64,000 bases of DNA from Diphasiastrum complanatum (Eukaryota > Streptophyta > Lycopodiopsida > Lycopodiales > Lycopodiaceae). Of the stretch, positions 1 to 10,913 are shown piece by piece. The stretch is from positions 23,727,641-23,791,640 of the forward strand of contig CM055095.1 of the NCBI GenBank assembly GCA_029204225.1, in the 5' to 3' direction. The translations under genes and the position numbers were made by a program. Under the pieces are notes generated by a model. The model was not told the DNA's origin, did no database searches, and worked only from the letters and a program-made list of their open reading frames with translations. How positions within the stretch are numbered: the first letter of the stretch is position 1; each line of letters begins with the position of its first letter.

Positions 1-73
1 TTGATACTAGATTTGCATGCACTTGTGATCCAGAACGAAAATCCCTACGCCTCATCAGACCCCGTGATCCACA

Positions 74-469
74 ATGCCAAATAGATCTAGTGTATTAGAG
101 ATTGTAGATCTAGCACTTTCAACACTCCGAATGATTATTCCCATCATGGCTAATCTAAAAATGCATTGGACCATAATTGGAGAGTGTCCCAAGTACAATT
201 GCCAAACACCCAAGGTGACCCTAACAAATTCTGGTTTTGCAGATGGACAATACATCTGCAATACATCTGACAAAAGACCCTGCGTTCACTCAAGGACGAA
301 ACACATTGCGATCAAGTACCACTTGATAAGGGATCTGATTGGGAAGAAGATGTTGCAGACTACTTTCATTGGAACAAAGGAGATGGTAGCTGACATTTTC
401 ACAAAGGCCTTAGACAAAGGTCTGTTTGAGAAACAGAGGAGCAGTCTTGGAGTCCCTATCATGCTTTGA
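74..469 (+). pseudogene. Ty1/copia RNase H C-terminus (decayed)
   Basis: This is the end of a copia polyprotein. The last ~50 residues carry the usual copia RNase H tail: an RTKHI...YHLIRD block followed by MVADIFTKAL. That part is what degrades the RNA strand of the RNA-DNA hybrid in the cytoplasmic particle. The first ~80 codons do not read as RNase H and look like a deletion or frameshift product, so the open frame is a relic. The stop is followed within about 10 bases by a purine-rich tract (GAGAGGGAG) and then an LTR, the expected order for a copia 3' end. The 5' part of the element lies outside the window or is lost. Confidence 0.8.
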
Positions 470-477
470 GAGGGAGT

Positions 478-587
478 TGAAGAAACAAAATGTTTCTAGT
501 GCCAAAGCCATGCTAGCTCTCCACTTTGATTTTGACAGAAAAGACACAAGAAGCGAAATTGTTCACATGATCAAGTATTGAATAGTT

Positions 588-685
<98 letters not shown>

Positions 686-1255
686 CCTTCGAGCTTGAAC
701 ACTCCTGAGCATTCTAGCTCACTTCTTAGAGTTGTTTAGAGATTGCTATTGTGCTTACTGCTTATCAGCATTGCGCTTAATTCAGACTTACATTTTAGCC
801 GTTCAGAAATAGCTTAGAGTACGCGGCTTCAATCCGCAACTTATTGTACTCATTTACATATGTTTCACTTCCATACTGAATCAATACTATCTTCTTATTG
901 CATTCAGTTTCGTCTCAGAATGTATGCATTTCTGTAGTTCTTCGCGACTAATTATTTGTCTAGTGATTCACGGCTAATTATTTATCTAATGGTTTGCGAC
1001 AAATTGTTTGTCTGATGTTTCGATGCTTGGCTACGTAATCACTGTAGTACTAAAGATTTCAAAGTTAGTTACTATAAGATCAAACGTGATTTCTATCACT
1101 ATTGTTTTTGTTTGAAATTGATAGGCATAGTCATGCATGAAGAAAGAGGAAGATAGTCTATTCCAATGTGCACGATAAGTTCTAATCGTTCAAATACTTT
1201 TCATTCAAGTTCGTTTCTTTTCGAGTTCGACCTATCTTTCACACACCTCTTTCCA
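478..1255 (+). repeat. Ty1/copia LTR with internal (CT)n array
   Basis: The repeat begins with TG directly after a polypurine tract and ends with CA a few bases before a primer binding site, so both LTR borders are marked. It is about 778 bp long and includes a ~93 bp (CT)n run near its 5' end. A PBS on the right and RNase H on the left mean the layout is internal region - LTR - internal region. That is what recombination between tandem elements leaves, not a simple 3' end. Confidence 0.7.
590..682. repeat. (CT)n microsatellite
   Basis: Uninterrupted CT dinucleotides of about 93 bases inside the copia LTR. Reading frames across it that give Ser-Leu or Glu-Arg polymers are artefacts. Confidence 0.97.
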
Positions 1256-1258
1256 ATA

Positions 1259-1270
1259 TGGTATCAGAGC
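1259..1270 (+). other. Primer binding site, initiator tRNA-Met type
   Basis: TGGTATCAGAGC is the canonical plant copia primer binding site, complementary to the 3' end of initiator tRNA-Met. It sits three bases after the LTR end at 1255. About 80 bases of presumed leader follow before the gypsy LTR begins at 1350. Confidence 0.85.
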
Positions 1271-1349
1271 GTTGATTCTTCAAGGCCTAATTATAAGGGA
1301 AGCTCCTTAGATTCTGCTTACAAATCCTAAACACAAAAGGATAACACAC

Positions 1350-1805
1350 TGTGGAGAAACCACCCAACCAAGTAGAAGCATCCAATCAATCTCTAGAAGC
1401 CTCACCCCCAAGCCAAGGAACAAGAAGAATGAATGTAGAGTGAGAGCCTGGCAATGAATCAAGAACCATGATGAGGAGTAGGGTCCTCTTATATAGAGCC
1501 TAATGCATCTTGGGCACATAGCCATGCATAGCCCTATGTTCCCTATACATAGATTCACCTAGAATAGAGTCCTATACACGGACCAACTATTCATAGAATT
1601 GTTATTGATAACTCTACACATGCATACATTGTCTCATTACCTTGTCTAAACTCCACTTAGTGTGTTCTGGGCCTCACAAGGATATTAGTTACTTTTGGGT
1701 CACGTCCAGTATGACGTGGCATAACTAACAGCTTGTTTCACTGGAGTATCGTGTATCCAAGACTAGGAGTATATTGTATCTTATGTACTAGTCATGGACA
1801 TAACA
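1350..1805 (-). repeat. Ty3/gypsy 3' LTR
   Basis: Read on the minus strand, this starts TGTTATGTCC directly after a polypurine tract (AAGGAGGGAAGAA, about 1806-1818) and ends in CCACA at 1350. It lies just downstream of the chromodomain remains of the gypsy integrase. A diverged relative of the same LTR lies at 55954-56377, sharing the AACCACCCAACC end, the CACTTCACCCCCAAG-like block and the GGCATAACTAACA block. Borders are by eye. Confidence 0.65.
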
Positions 1806-1837
1806 TTCTTCCCTCCTTAAACTGTTTCTATCCTTAG

Positions 1838-3096
1838 ATAATAAAATTCGGAAAATTCTTCTTTATACTATCAACTCTCTCCCACGAATCATCATCCTTT
1901 GTACAACCCTTCCACCGAATTAAGCACTAAGAGATAGAATGATTTCTCAATTGTTTATCTCTGATTCTAAGCACTTTCTTAGGTTCCAAAGGTACACTAA
2001 GCGACAAATCTTCCAAATGGGATAAATTCTCATCCGATCCAACTGTATCGCCATCATGTAAACTTAGTTTCAAACGACTTACATGAAAAATTGAGTGTGC
2101 AGTTGATTTTTCTTGAAGATCGAGTTTATACGCCAAAGAACCAATTCTACGTACAATCCTGAAAGAACTACAATAACGGGTAGGCAGCTTATAATGCTTC
2201 CATGTACATAATGTCTTAGAATCTTTCGGATTTCTAAGATATACCCAGTCATCAACTTTAAAATCTCTTAGAGATTTCTTAAGATCGGTATAGTGTTTAG
2301 CTCTATCCTGAGCACTCCGGATACTATCCTTAGCCACTTGCAACATTTCTTGCATATCATGCAAAAAATCAACAACCTTCTGGATCTTAACAGTCTTCGT
2401 CTCAGCACTTACTGGAGATCTAGGTTGAGAACTGTACATAAGCATAAAAGGACTGTAACCTGTAGCAGAATGTTTTCTACTATTATATGCAAACTCAACC
2501 AGTGGGAGATGATCTTCCCAATGAGATTGCCTGTGAGAAACATACGTCCTCAAAATATCTTCCATAGTTTGATTAGTCCTTTCTGTCTGGCCATATGATT
2601 CAGGATGATCAAAAGAACTCAAACTCAAAGAAGTTTCCAGTTTATGGAATACTGTTGACCAAAAGTGACCTGTGAACTTAGGCTCTCTATCACTAACAAT
2701 GTCACTTGGCAGGCCATACAACCGAAATAATCTTTCAACAAAGATCTGGGCTAAATCAGAAGCCTTTATAGTTGACTTGACTGGTATGAATGTAGCTAAC
2801 TTAGTTAACCGATCCACTACAACCCAAATAGAATCATTTTGTTGTTGGGTCTTTGGAAGTCCAACTACAAAATCCATAGATATGCTTTCCCATTTCTTAT
2901 CTGGGATATCTAACAGATGCAACAAACCACCAGCCTTATGGCATTCAGCCTTTGCTAGTTGACAGGGCTTGCATTTAACAACATATGACTCAACATATGG
3001 CTTGAGCTTTGGCCAATAAAACTCCCTCTTAACCAAGTCCAGAGTCCTGTGTATACCGGAAGGTCCTGCACAGGGTGTGTCATGACATTCAAACAA
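1838..3096 (-). pseudogene. Chromovirus-like gypsy integrase with broken chromodomain
   Basis: A minus-strand gypsy integrase. It begins with a degenerate zinc-binding region (HD near the start, CKPC intact, second His not evident). The DDE core follows: D in SMDFVVGLP, D in SDREPKF, E in GQTERTNQ. A GPY-like C-terminal region ends the recognisable integrase. The long frame stops at a TAG at 1927. Ignoring that stop, the same frame continues with LIRWKG and DDDSWE, hallmarks of the chromodomain that steers chromovirus integration into heterochromatin, to about 1838. Reverse transcriptase and RNase H are missing upstream, so the copy is dead. The purine tract and LTR at 1350-1805 follow in the expected order. 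Confidence 0.85.
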
Positions 3097-3803
3097 GATA
3101 AATTTTGAGCAAAAATTGAGAGGATTTCATCCTCTCTCAAATTCAAAACATCTTCTATATCATTAAATGAAATATAAATCTCATTATTTATAAAATATAA
3201 GGGAACATTGAGTAGATTTAATTGATTAACAGGAGTTGCAGATGAAAGAGAATTAGAGAGGATTATAGAACGAGGGAGAGTTTTTTGATAATCTGAAGCC
3301 ATAGATGCTTCAGCTTCAACCCCTATATCTGTATTCGCATCATCTACATCAACTGGAGCAGGTGCAGATGCTTCGATCAATGGAACAGTTGAAGATTCAA
3401 CAAACTCATCATCTGGAATTTCAGCAGATATGTAAAAGACAAATGTCATTCCTTTGATTAAAAGGCGACATATTATTTTGTGGATATCACAATAGATATT
3501 TCTTTTGAAATGGTCATGCAGGTTAGAGTACTTCCTATTGTGTTTATGCTTAGAGGATGGTTGGGAATGCACAAGGTCTTGAAAATGAACGAAACAAAAA
3601 CTATCTATATCCAAAACAAGAGTACTAATAATCTGAGAAAAATTATCAAGATAAGAAATTAAAGCATAACGATTATCATAAACTAGCTTATCGAAGGGAG
3701 CAAAAAAAATACTAGCAAAATACTCTATTTTCTCAGATGGAATGTCACTGGCATTAAAAAAATCAAGAAATTTGTTATTTGAAGACATGGAGGAACTAGC
3801 CAT
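2955..3803 (-). CDS. Unrecognised 282-codon ORF overlapping the integrase
   Basis: An open frame starting MASSSMSSNN with a hydrophobic, helix-prone N-terminal half, an acidic Pro/Ala-rich middle (residues ~125-165) and a C-terminus that runs into integrase DNA in another frame (about 2955-3090). The last ~45 residues are therefore a fusion artefact, and the junction marks the deletion that removed reverse transcriptase. A clear TATA box lies 270 bp upstream on the same strand. Position suggests a gag or leader ORF of the gypsy element, but no CCHC knuckle is visible and I do not recognise the family. A captured host or viral ORF is an alternative. Confidence 0.35.
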   Translation of the reverse strand: MASSSMSSNNKFLDFFNASDIPSEKIEYFASIFFAPFDKLVYDNRYALISYLDNFSQIISTLVLDIDSFCFVHFQDLVHSQPSSKHKHNRKYSNLHDHFKRNIYCDIHKIICRLLIKGMTFVFYISAEIPDDEFVESSTVPLIEASAPAPVDVDDANTDIGVEAEASMASDYQKTLPRSIILSNSLSSATPVNQLNLLNVPLYFINNEIYISFNDIEDVLNLREDEILSIFAQNLSCLNVMTHPVQDLPVYTGLWTWLRGSFIGQSSSHMLSHMLLNASPVN

Positions 3804-4076
3804 ATTGAACCTAATATCGGTTCAACGCGATAGAATGATATCGGTAGAGGAATGAACAGAGTGCGCGCGTTGATCCGATATCGCTAGGACGAGATTGAAA
3901 TTTGTCGCAAGAACACGTCAGAAGTGGGTGATATCGATTTAGCGCGCCTAAATGAATCCGACCATGCAATGTTTGGGAAGGCGCGCGTCGATTTGATATC
4001 GTGAAATAGAAAGAAAACAAAAAGTCTAGTGAGTTCAGAATAAAAGATCACGGAATCAAAACATGGCAAGTGGTGT

Positions 4077-4090
4077 CCTTATTTATAGCC
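4077..4090 (-). promoter_or_regulatory. TATA box upstream of the 3803 ORF
   Basis: The minus strand reads GGCTATAAATAAGG, a near-consensus plant TATA box. Initiation about 30 bases on would leave a ~250-base leader before the ATG at 3803. The leader is unusually rich in GCGCGC and GATATC words. Confidence 0.5.
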
Positions 4091-4165
4091 AAATTTTGTT
4101 GATCACAACCATACATTTATCAACTAACGAATTGAGAAACACAGCCTATATTTATCCACCAATCA

Positions 4166-4280
4166 AAGTGAGACAAATTTGTACCTACGCCGGAATACAT
4201 TAACTAGTCTATCACTAGATTCAACGAATCATCATTAGCCCTGACCCTAGAATTTGTACCTGCGTCGGAATACATTAAAT
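4166..4280. repeat. Short direct repeat pair
   Basis: An AATTTGTACCT...CGGAATACATTAA block of about 28 bases occurs twice, roughly 84 bases apart, with two differences. Its origin is unknown; it lies in noncoding sequence between the gypsy relic and the rearranged region. Confidence 0.6.
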
Positions 4281-4299
4281 ATTCAATCAATAGCCTCCT

Positions 4300-5454
4300 C
4301 GAATAATTATTAAACAAATAATAAACAAATGATAAATGGATATCATTGAAAAATGTGTACGAGGAGAATTATTACAATCTCTCGTCCTATTTAAGCAGAG
4401 TAAAGACAAGATTTTTCAATTCATGGTTGTATTTGATTTCCTTGATTTCAAAAGTCTGCACAATGATATGCTCCAATACGTCAAACTGGCCATTTAGTGA
4501 GGTTCAAGCATAGATTTTTGATGGATTTTGATGGTTCAACTTGTGCTAATCTTATGAGAGCATAATATATTGTTTCTCTCATCATTTCAAGTGTTTTAGG
4601 ATCCTTATTTGCTATAATTTTCACAGGAGAAAAGGACGAAAACTTAAGCAACAGATGAGCCAAATCAATCTTAATCAAAAGAGACTCTCTGGAGCAATGA
4701 TAGTTGGATCTCCTCCTATGAAGTCCAAAGAGACCCAAAGTAACGGATCAAACGGAAGAGCTGTAGAAAAAGAAGGATGAAGACAACCGTGAACCTGCAA
4801 ATAAAGCAAGATCCTCACCCAGCAAGTGGTGGTCAAAGCTCGACATTGCAAGGGTCCAAGGCTGCAACTGTAGAACTATCAGTTCCTTCACCCTACCACC
4901 AAGCCTTCATCATATTTCCTTACCATTACCAAACCGTCCATCCAAAACTGTTCCTACCACCAATTTTTATGAATCCATTCCCTTGAGACTGATAATCAAA
5001 GTTTGTGCAACCTGCAGATCAAAGATTTCCTTGAGATTGGAACTTCAACTGAGAGAAGAACCACGGAAACACCCAGAGGCAAATGGAGGATACAGACCTC
5101 CCAGAAGATAGAATCTGCCAAGAAACCAAAGATGAAACCGTCACTGGTAGATACAAGTGACTAAACAAAGAGACACATGGAAAGCACTCGAGCATGCAAG
5201 TTGTGAAGTTGCTGAGAGCTCTCCGTTTTGAGAATGTCAACCACCTATAGCAATAAGACATTCTAATCCAATTGCGGCAATTTGTGAAAGACAATTTTTG
5301 TGATAAAGACTGGCGACAATAAGCACTTGGTTTTAAGTAAGCGAACGAGGATCTACGCTTTTCCAAGTGACGATCAAAGATGCCAATGCAAAGCGGAACG
5401 ACATCGTCTAACATGAGTTGTAGTGAGTCCTGCAACACATTAGGGGTGGGATGA
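4300..5454 (+). mobile_element. Probable 3' internal part of the long-LTR element, with polypurine tract
   Basis: No conserved protein is recognisable on either strand, and the open frames here are short and unlike pol. The only structural sign is a purine-rich tract (AGGGGTGGGATGA, 5442-5454) touching the TG start of the LTR at 5455. That is where the plus-strand primer of a retrotransposon should be. I infer that this is the inverted 3' internal segment of the element whose LTRs lie at 5455-6533 and 8987-10058, and that the element carries little coding sequence. The left border is not defined. Confidence 0.4.
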
Positions 5455-6533
5455 TGTTGGCTAATTTTGACGAATCCCCAAGATACTCGGACAGAGCAAC
5501 TCAAGAGCACCTCTCACCTTAGACCGAGGAGGTCTCTGAGAAGACGAGACAAACGAAGACTGAGAGCCGAGAAATACTAGTAGTAATGACAAGCAAGAAC
5601 TATGTAAGCCTCATGGTGAATCCCGAAAGATGGAATGACCATGTAGGAACTAGTATTTCTAGGCAAATGTAATAAATACAAGTAGACCCCTCTTAAAGAA
5701 AGTAGAGTGAGCCACCTTTTGATGGTGACCTCTAGTGGAGAGCATTATTACACTTGTAATTTGTGAAATGTGGAGATTCCACTATGATGCCACCTAAGGA
5801 GCTCTCTTGCTTATTTAAGAGACTCCCTCTTTGTGAAGAGGAGCTTTTGGCATTGTATCTACTCCATGCTTAATAAGAAGATTTCCCATGAGTTTGATGC
5901 TACACTAAGCTCCTTGATTATGATGGTTTTCTTGAGTGATGCTCCTATGATCATGTCCTTCTATTCATATTGTGTGTGATTGTGGATTTAGAGTGGATTA
6001 GTTTTCTTGCTTTCCTAGTTGTGGATTAGATTTCATGTTTTCTTGTGGATTAATGTAGGAGCCAGCATTCAAGTAAACTAAATAGGCTAGAAATGTGGTA
6101 TAAATCTTGCATATTCTCTAACATTCTAGTTCTTGATGTTCTTGGGATGTCCAAGAATCAAAAGGCTGATTAGTTTCTTGATTCTTGGACTTCTAACATG
6201 TTGTAGATTAGTTTTTGTTGCTTGTTTTGCCAATTTATGCAAGTAAAGTAGTGTAGGATCTGATTTTAGTTCATTTTGCAGCAAAGTAGAAGTAGAATTT
6301 CATTGTTTGTTCAATGGATCTGCACTCCAATTTTATGGTTGAACGTTTTGGCATGTATGAGTGGTTGTTTATGCATGTGCATTAGTTCAAGAGTGACTTC
6401 CTTGGATTGTCCTCTGACAGGCAAGACATTTACTACATCGATATCAGCCCCTTCTGCCTAATATGGGCCTTAAAACAATAAAGAAACAAAGAAGACTAGT
6501 AAACAAATTGTATAGGCATCGAAGATGTCAACA
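5455..6533 (+). repeat. Long LTR, left inverted arm
   Basis: A 1.08 kb repeat with TGTTG...CAACA ends, matching the reverse complement of 8987-10058 along its whole length with scattered substitutions and small indels. Its right border is followed directly by GAGATCC, the reverse of the GGATCTC codons in the interrupted copia reverse transcriptase. An ordinary retrotransposon has direct LTRs; this one is inverted relative to its partner. A bidirectional transcript across the arms could fold into a ~1 kb hairpin. Confidence 0.85.
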
Positions 6534-6538
6534 GAGAT

Positions 6539-8838
6539 CCTATTATCGAATGATAAGGATAATTGCGCATCTGCTCATTTTCTTCGATTGTTCGAGGACA
6601 CTGGTCCTTCGACAATTTGAGACCTGGTTCCATTGGTGAGAGAGCTAACTTGCAATTAACCAAATTATATCTGACTAACATATTGTAGATGTACCTCTGT
6701 TGAGTAATGTAGATCAACTTTTGATTTTTGTCTTTGTAAATTTGAATACCAAGGCAAAAATGAACTTCGCCCAGATCTGTCATGTCAAATTCGGAGGATA
6801 GCATTGTCTTAGCTTTTTTTTTATCAAATCGATACTGTTGTCGAAGAGCAAAGTGTCGTCCACATACAAAGTGATAATGATAAAAGACTGCTGCATTGTC
6901 TTGAAGTAAACATTCAAATATGAAGAGCTTGGTGTGTAGTCATGATCAATAAAAAAAGTATTGATTCTTTATAACCATGCTTGAGCAGATTGCTTCAAGG
7001 CATAAAGTGCCTTATAGAGTTTACACACATGATTGTGTTTACCTTCGATAATATAACGTTCGAGTTGCACCATGTAAATGTCTTCTTCGATAACTCCATT
7101 GAGATTTGTTGTCTGTACATCCATTTGATGTATTTCCAAATCTGTTGCAGCAGCAAATGATAATAACAGTCGAATAGAAGAATGCTTGACTACTGGACTG
7201 AAGGTCTTAGTGTAATCGACGTTGTATACCTGAGAAAAACCTTTGGCAACAAGTCAAGTTTTTCTTCTGTCGATGCTTCCGTCTGCTTTGTACTTGACTT
7301 TGAAAATCCATTTGCAATCAGCTATATTTCTGCTAGCAAGTAATTCGACAATTGTCCATGTTTGGTTCTTGATAAGAGATGTATACTCTTTATCCATAGC
7401 TTTTTTCCAGAGATCGGAATCGAAATGATTGAGTGCCTCTTCGACAGTAGTCGACCCTGAACAAGATAGGCTGCAGACTCGTCAATATACCTGATAGGTG
7501 GTCTGCTAGTTCTTGATGATCTTCTGGGGAATAGAGGAAGTTGATCATTTTCATCATGTTGTAGTTGCTGAACTGCGACATCATCTTCTTCGGATTCGCC
7601 ATTGATATCTTGTTCGTCGAAAGTAGATGAGCTTGGACCTTCAATGAGAATAGTCGACTGAGGAACTGGGAAGTTCAATGTGTTGGATGAAACTGAAGAG
7701 TCAACTATGTGGGCTTTGCCTTGAGGTCGATAAACTGATCTTCGATGAAGATGACATCTCGGCTAACACATATCATCAACTCGATAGGATTTAACAACTT
7801 GTAGGCTTGACTTGAAGTAGTGTAGCTTATGAAAATACATTTTATGCTTTGGAAGTCGAGCTTCTTCTTGAGATTATGAGGAATCTGCGCATAAGCAGTA
7901 CATCCAAAAACTCGTAAGTTTGATAAAGAAGGTTTGGTACTTGTCCAAATTTCGAATGGTGTTTTGTCTGAGAGACCTTTAGTAGGACATTTGTTCTAAA
8001 TATAGGTTGCTGTTGAAATAGATTCAGTCCAGAAGGACTTCGGAAGTGTCGCATGTGATAACATGCACTTTGTCGATCCGACTAAGGTTCTGTTCTTTCT
8101 CTCAGCAAGACCATTTGACTGAGGCAAATAGGAGGTAATGTATTGTTTCTCAATGCCGTTGTTAAGACAGCTCCTTGAATTCGATGGAGATGTATTCTCC
8201 CCCGTTATCGGATCTTAGTGCTTTGATTCGTTCACCAGTCTAATTTTCTACATGCTCTTTGAATTGTCTGAACTTGATGAAAGCTTCTGACTTCTGTTTA
8301 ATGAAGTAAACGGCTGTTCTTCTGAAAAATTCGTTAATAAAGGTAATGAAATATTTTGCTTCTAGTGTTAAAGGAGTTTGCATAGGTCCATAAATATCTG
8401 TATGAACAACATCTAACAGACCTTTTGTTGCATGCCTATGACTTGATCTAAAAGGAATCCTAGTCTACTTTCCAAAGATGCAGCTATGGCAGATAGGAGA
8501 TCGACTTTACCAGAAGGATAGTCGAGATCAAATACTAGAGATTGTATGGACATGTTTGAAACAGATGCATAATTCAAGTGTCCTAAGCGATGATACCATA
8601 ATAATGCTTTATTGACAAGAACAGAGGATTTCAAAGCTTGACTAGAATCAGAATAACAATGTGCCAATCTATATAAGTATCCATGCCTCTTGCTAGTGCA
8701 AGGATCTTATTACTCCTATCGATAATTCTGCATTGGTCAGATTCAAACTCCACCATATAACCTAACTCTGTGATTCTACTTATTGATAATAGATTTGTAG
8801 ATAGTTTGGGAACGTATAAGACTTGCAAGCAGGTTGAT
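6539..8838 (-). pseudogene. Ty1/copia pol: protease end, integrase, reverse transcriptase
   Basis: Read right to left: LYVPKLSTNLLS (end of the protease region, ~8830), the pre-integrase HRLGHLN, and an integrase core with all three acidic residues visible (HTDIYGP, LRSDNGGEY, GLAERKNRTL). Next come the Arg/Ser-rich linker (RRSSRTSRPP, ~7570), then reverse transcriptase with DVQTTNLNG, YVDD (~6855) and FDMTDLGEVHFCLGI, ending IIGS at the LTR border 6533. Several stops and frameshifts break it. The missing last part of RT continues on the opposite strand at 10059, so this block was originally the 5' portion of an element that has since been inverted. Gag is absent. Confidence 0.9.
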
Positions 8839-8986
8839 TTTCAGACGGATTTGCCTACGATTGTTGTTTCTTGCAGGTCATTTTGCAGGCAAGGTAGTTC
8901 GTTTGCAAGGTAGACTTCAGATCAGAACACTGTTGCAACAGGTGTGGGTTTATGAGGTGTGGAGTTCAAGCAGCAACGGTGCCAAA
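8839..8986 (-). mobile_element. 5' leader and primer binding site of the long-LTR element
   Basis: On the minus strand the LTR end CAACA is followed after two bases by TGGCACCGTTGC. That resembles the tRNA-Asp type site (TGGCGCCGTTGCC) known from Athila/Tat-type plant elements. About 120 bases of noncoding leader follow before copia protease sequence begins, so an inversion breakpoint lies between about 8838 and 8900. Confidence 0.5.
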
Positions 8987-10058
8987 TGTTGACATCTTTG
9001 ATGCCTATACAATCTGTTTACTAGTCTTCTTTGTTTCTTTCTTGTTTTAAGGCCCAAATTAGACAGAAGGGGCTGATATCGATGTAGTAAATGTCCTATC
9101 TGTCAGAGGACAATCCAGGGAAGTCACTCTTGAACTAATGCACATGCATAAACCCACTCAACATGCCGAAACGTTCAACCATAAAATCGGAGTGCAGATC
9201 CATTGAACAAACAATAAAATTCTACTTCTACTTTGCTGCAAAATGAACCAAAATCAGATCCTACACTACTTTACTTGCATAAATTGACAAAACAAGCAAC
9301 AAAAACTAATCTACAGCATGTTAGAAGTCCAAGAATCAAGAAACTAACCAGCCTTTTGATTCTTGGACATTCCAAGAACATCAAGAACTAGAATGTTAGA
9401 GAATATGCAAGATTTATACCACATTTCTAGCCTATTTAGTTTACTTGAATGTTGGCTCCTACATTAATCCACAAGAAAACATGAAATCTAATCCACAACT
9501 AGGAAAGCAAGAAAACTAATCCACTCTAAATCCACAATCACACACAATATGAATGGAAGGGCATGATCATAGGGACATCACTCAAGAAAACCATCATGAT
9601 CAAGGAGCTTAGTGTAGCATCAAACTCATGGGAAATCTTCTTATTAAGCATGGAGTAGATACAATGCAAAAAGCTCCTCTTCACAAAGAGGGAGTCTCTT
9701 AAATAAGCAAGAGAGCTCCTTAGGTGGCATCCTAGTGGAATTTCCACATTTCACAAATTACAAGTGGAATAATGCTCTCCACTAGAGGTCACCATCAAAA
9801 GGTGGCTCACTCTACTTTCTTTAAGAGGGGTCTACTTGCATTTATTACATTTGCCTAGAAATACTAGTTCCTACATGGTCATTCCATCTTTCGGGATTCA
9901 CCATGAGGCTTACACAGTTCTTGCTTGTCATTACTACTAGTATTCCTTGGCTCTCATACTCGGTTCTCAGTCTTCGTTCGTCTCGTCTTCTCAAGGTGAG
10001 AGGTGCTCTTAAGTTGCTCTATTCGAGTATCTTGGGGATTCGTCAGAATCAGACAACA
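8987..10058 (-). repeat. Long LTR, right inverted arm
   Basis: The minus-strand copy of the 5455-6533 LTR, 1072 bp, with the same TGTTG...CAACA ends. The outer flank at 10059-10063 is ATCTC, which pairs with GAGAT after the left copy as a 5-bp target duplication. A primer binding site follows its 3' end, so this is the element's 5' LTR. Confidence 0.85.
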
Positions 10059-10230
10059 ATCTCTTATCTACGCAATGATCTGTACCAGGCCCCTGGTATA
10101 ACACATTGGAAGGCTCTCATCATAGTCATGAGATATCTTCGAGCTACTATGGACTTTTGCATTTGTTATGGAGCAGTCAACAACGACAAGCTTTTTGATG
10201 CTATTATTGAGATCTTTGAGCAAATTGTGT
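10059..10230 (+). pseudogene. Ty1/copia RT end and RNase H start, continuation of the split host
   Basis: Directly after the LTR the plus strand reads codons for SLIYAMICTRP, which completes the RT that stops at IIGS on the other strand at 6539. After a small deletion or shift it continues PGITHWKALIIVMRYLRATMDF, the start of copia RNase H. It is therefore the 3' half of the same interrupted element, still in its original orientation. Similarity fades near 10200. Confidence 0.8.
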
Positions 10231-10459
10231 TTGGTTGGACTTATTTTACGCATTTGAAACATGAAAGTCCTTTGTGAGTTCGATTTCAGAATACCTAAAC
10301 AAGAGTTACCAAAAACCCTAATAAGGAAAGAGAAGTTATCTTTTTCTATTACACAAAAATTCTTTCAAATAGATTACAAATGCACATGATTGCTACTAGG
10401 GTGGCCACATTTCTTACAGGAGCTCATGGTATTCTGACTCCACTCCTCATGGAGGGTGT

Positions 10460-10610
10460 AGGCCTTAGGGCATATACATACTGGAGTATCCTAAACGTGG
10501 ATTTGGCAATACAACTCATCCACTGAATTCCACCATAATGTGCCAAGCAAAATCACCTATGTATGGTTTACTTCCAGTTTATACAACTGGCTTCCAATAG
10601 ACGGGTTTAA
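10460..10610 (+). pseudogene. Fragment related to the reverse transcriptase at 30.5 kb
   Basis: With one frameshift this codes for SILNVD followed by WQ-x3-SST-x-F-x2-N-x-P-x-KIT, the same spaced residues found at 30480-30620 just before the RT motif A. Coding similarity then ends. It is a short relic of the same probable Penelope-like family. Confidence 0.55.
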
Positions 10611-10830
10611 AAAAAAAATACTCATATAAGGTAAGCATCTCACAAAGTATTGCTGCTATGTATTGTACGAGATCACCAATAATATCTTCATACACAATAT
10701 GTTTCCTGGACTTATGTATGAACTACCAAAAAATTACTGATTTTATCTTGGTGGGCAGTTAGCACTCCATCTCAGGGGTGCTAACCGCCCTCGAGATACC
10801 TTGCTAACTGTGGGTACGGTTGGTGGGTTT

Positions 10831-10834
<4 letters not shown>

Positions 10835-10909
<75 letters not shown>
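10835..10909. repeat. (CT)n microsatellite
   Basis: About 75 bases of CT repeat following an oligo-T run. Confidence 0.97.

Positions 10910-10913
<4 letters not shown>

Noticed and set aside
2293-2962. Plus-strand open frames over the gypsy integrase
   Set aside because: They are antisense shadows of the minus-strand integrase, whose motifs and DDE residues are clear.
4166-4280. CRISPR-like spaced repeat
   Set aside because: Only two diverged copies with one spacer in a eukaryotic setting; no array or cas genes.
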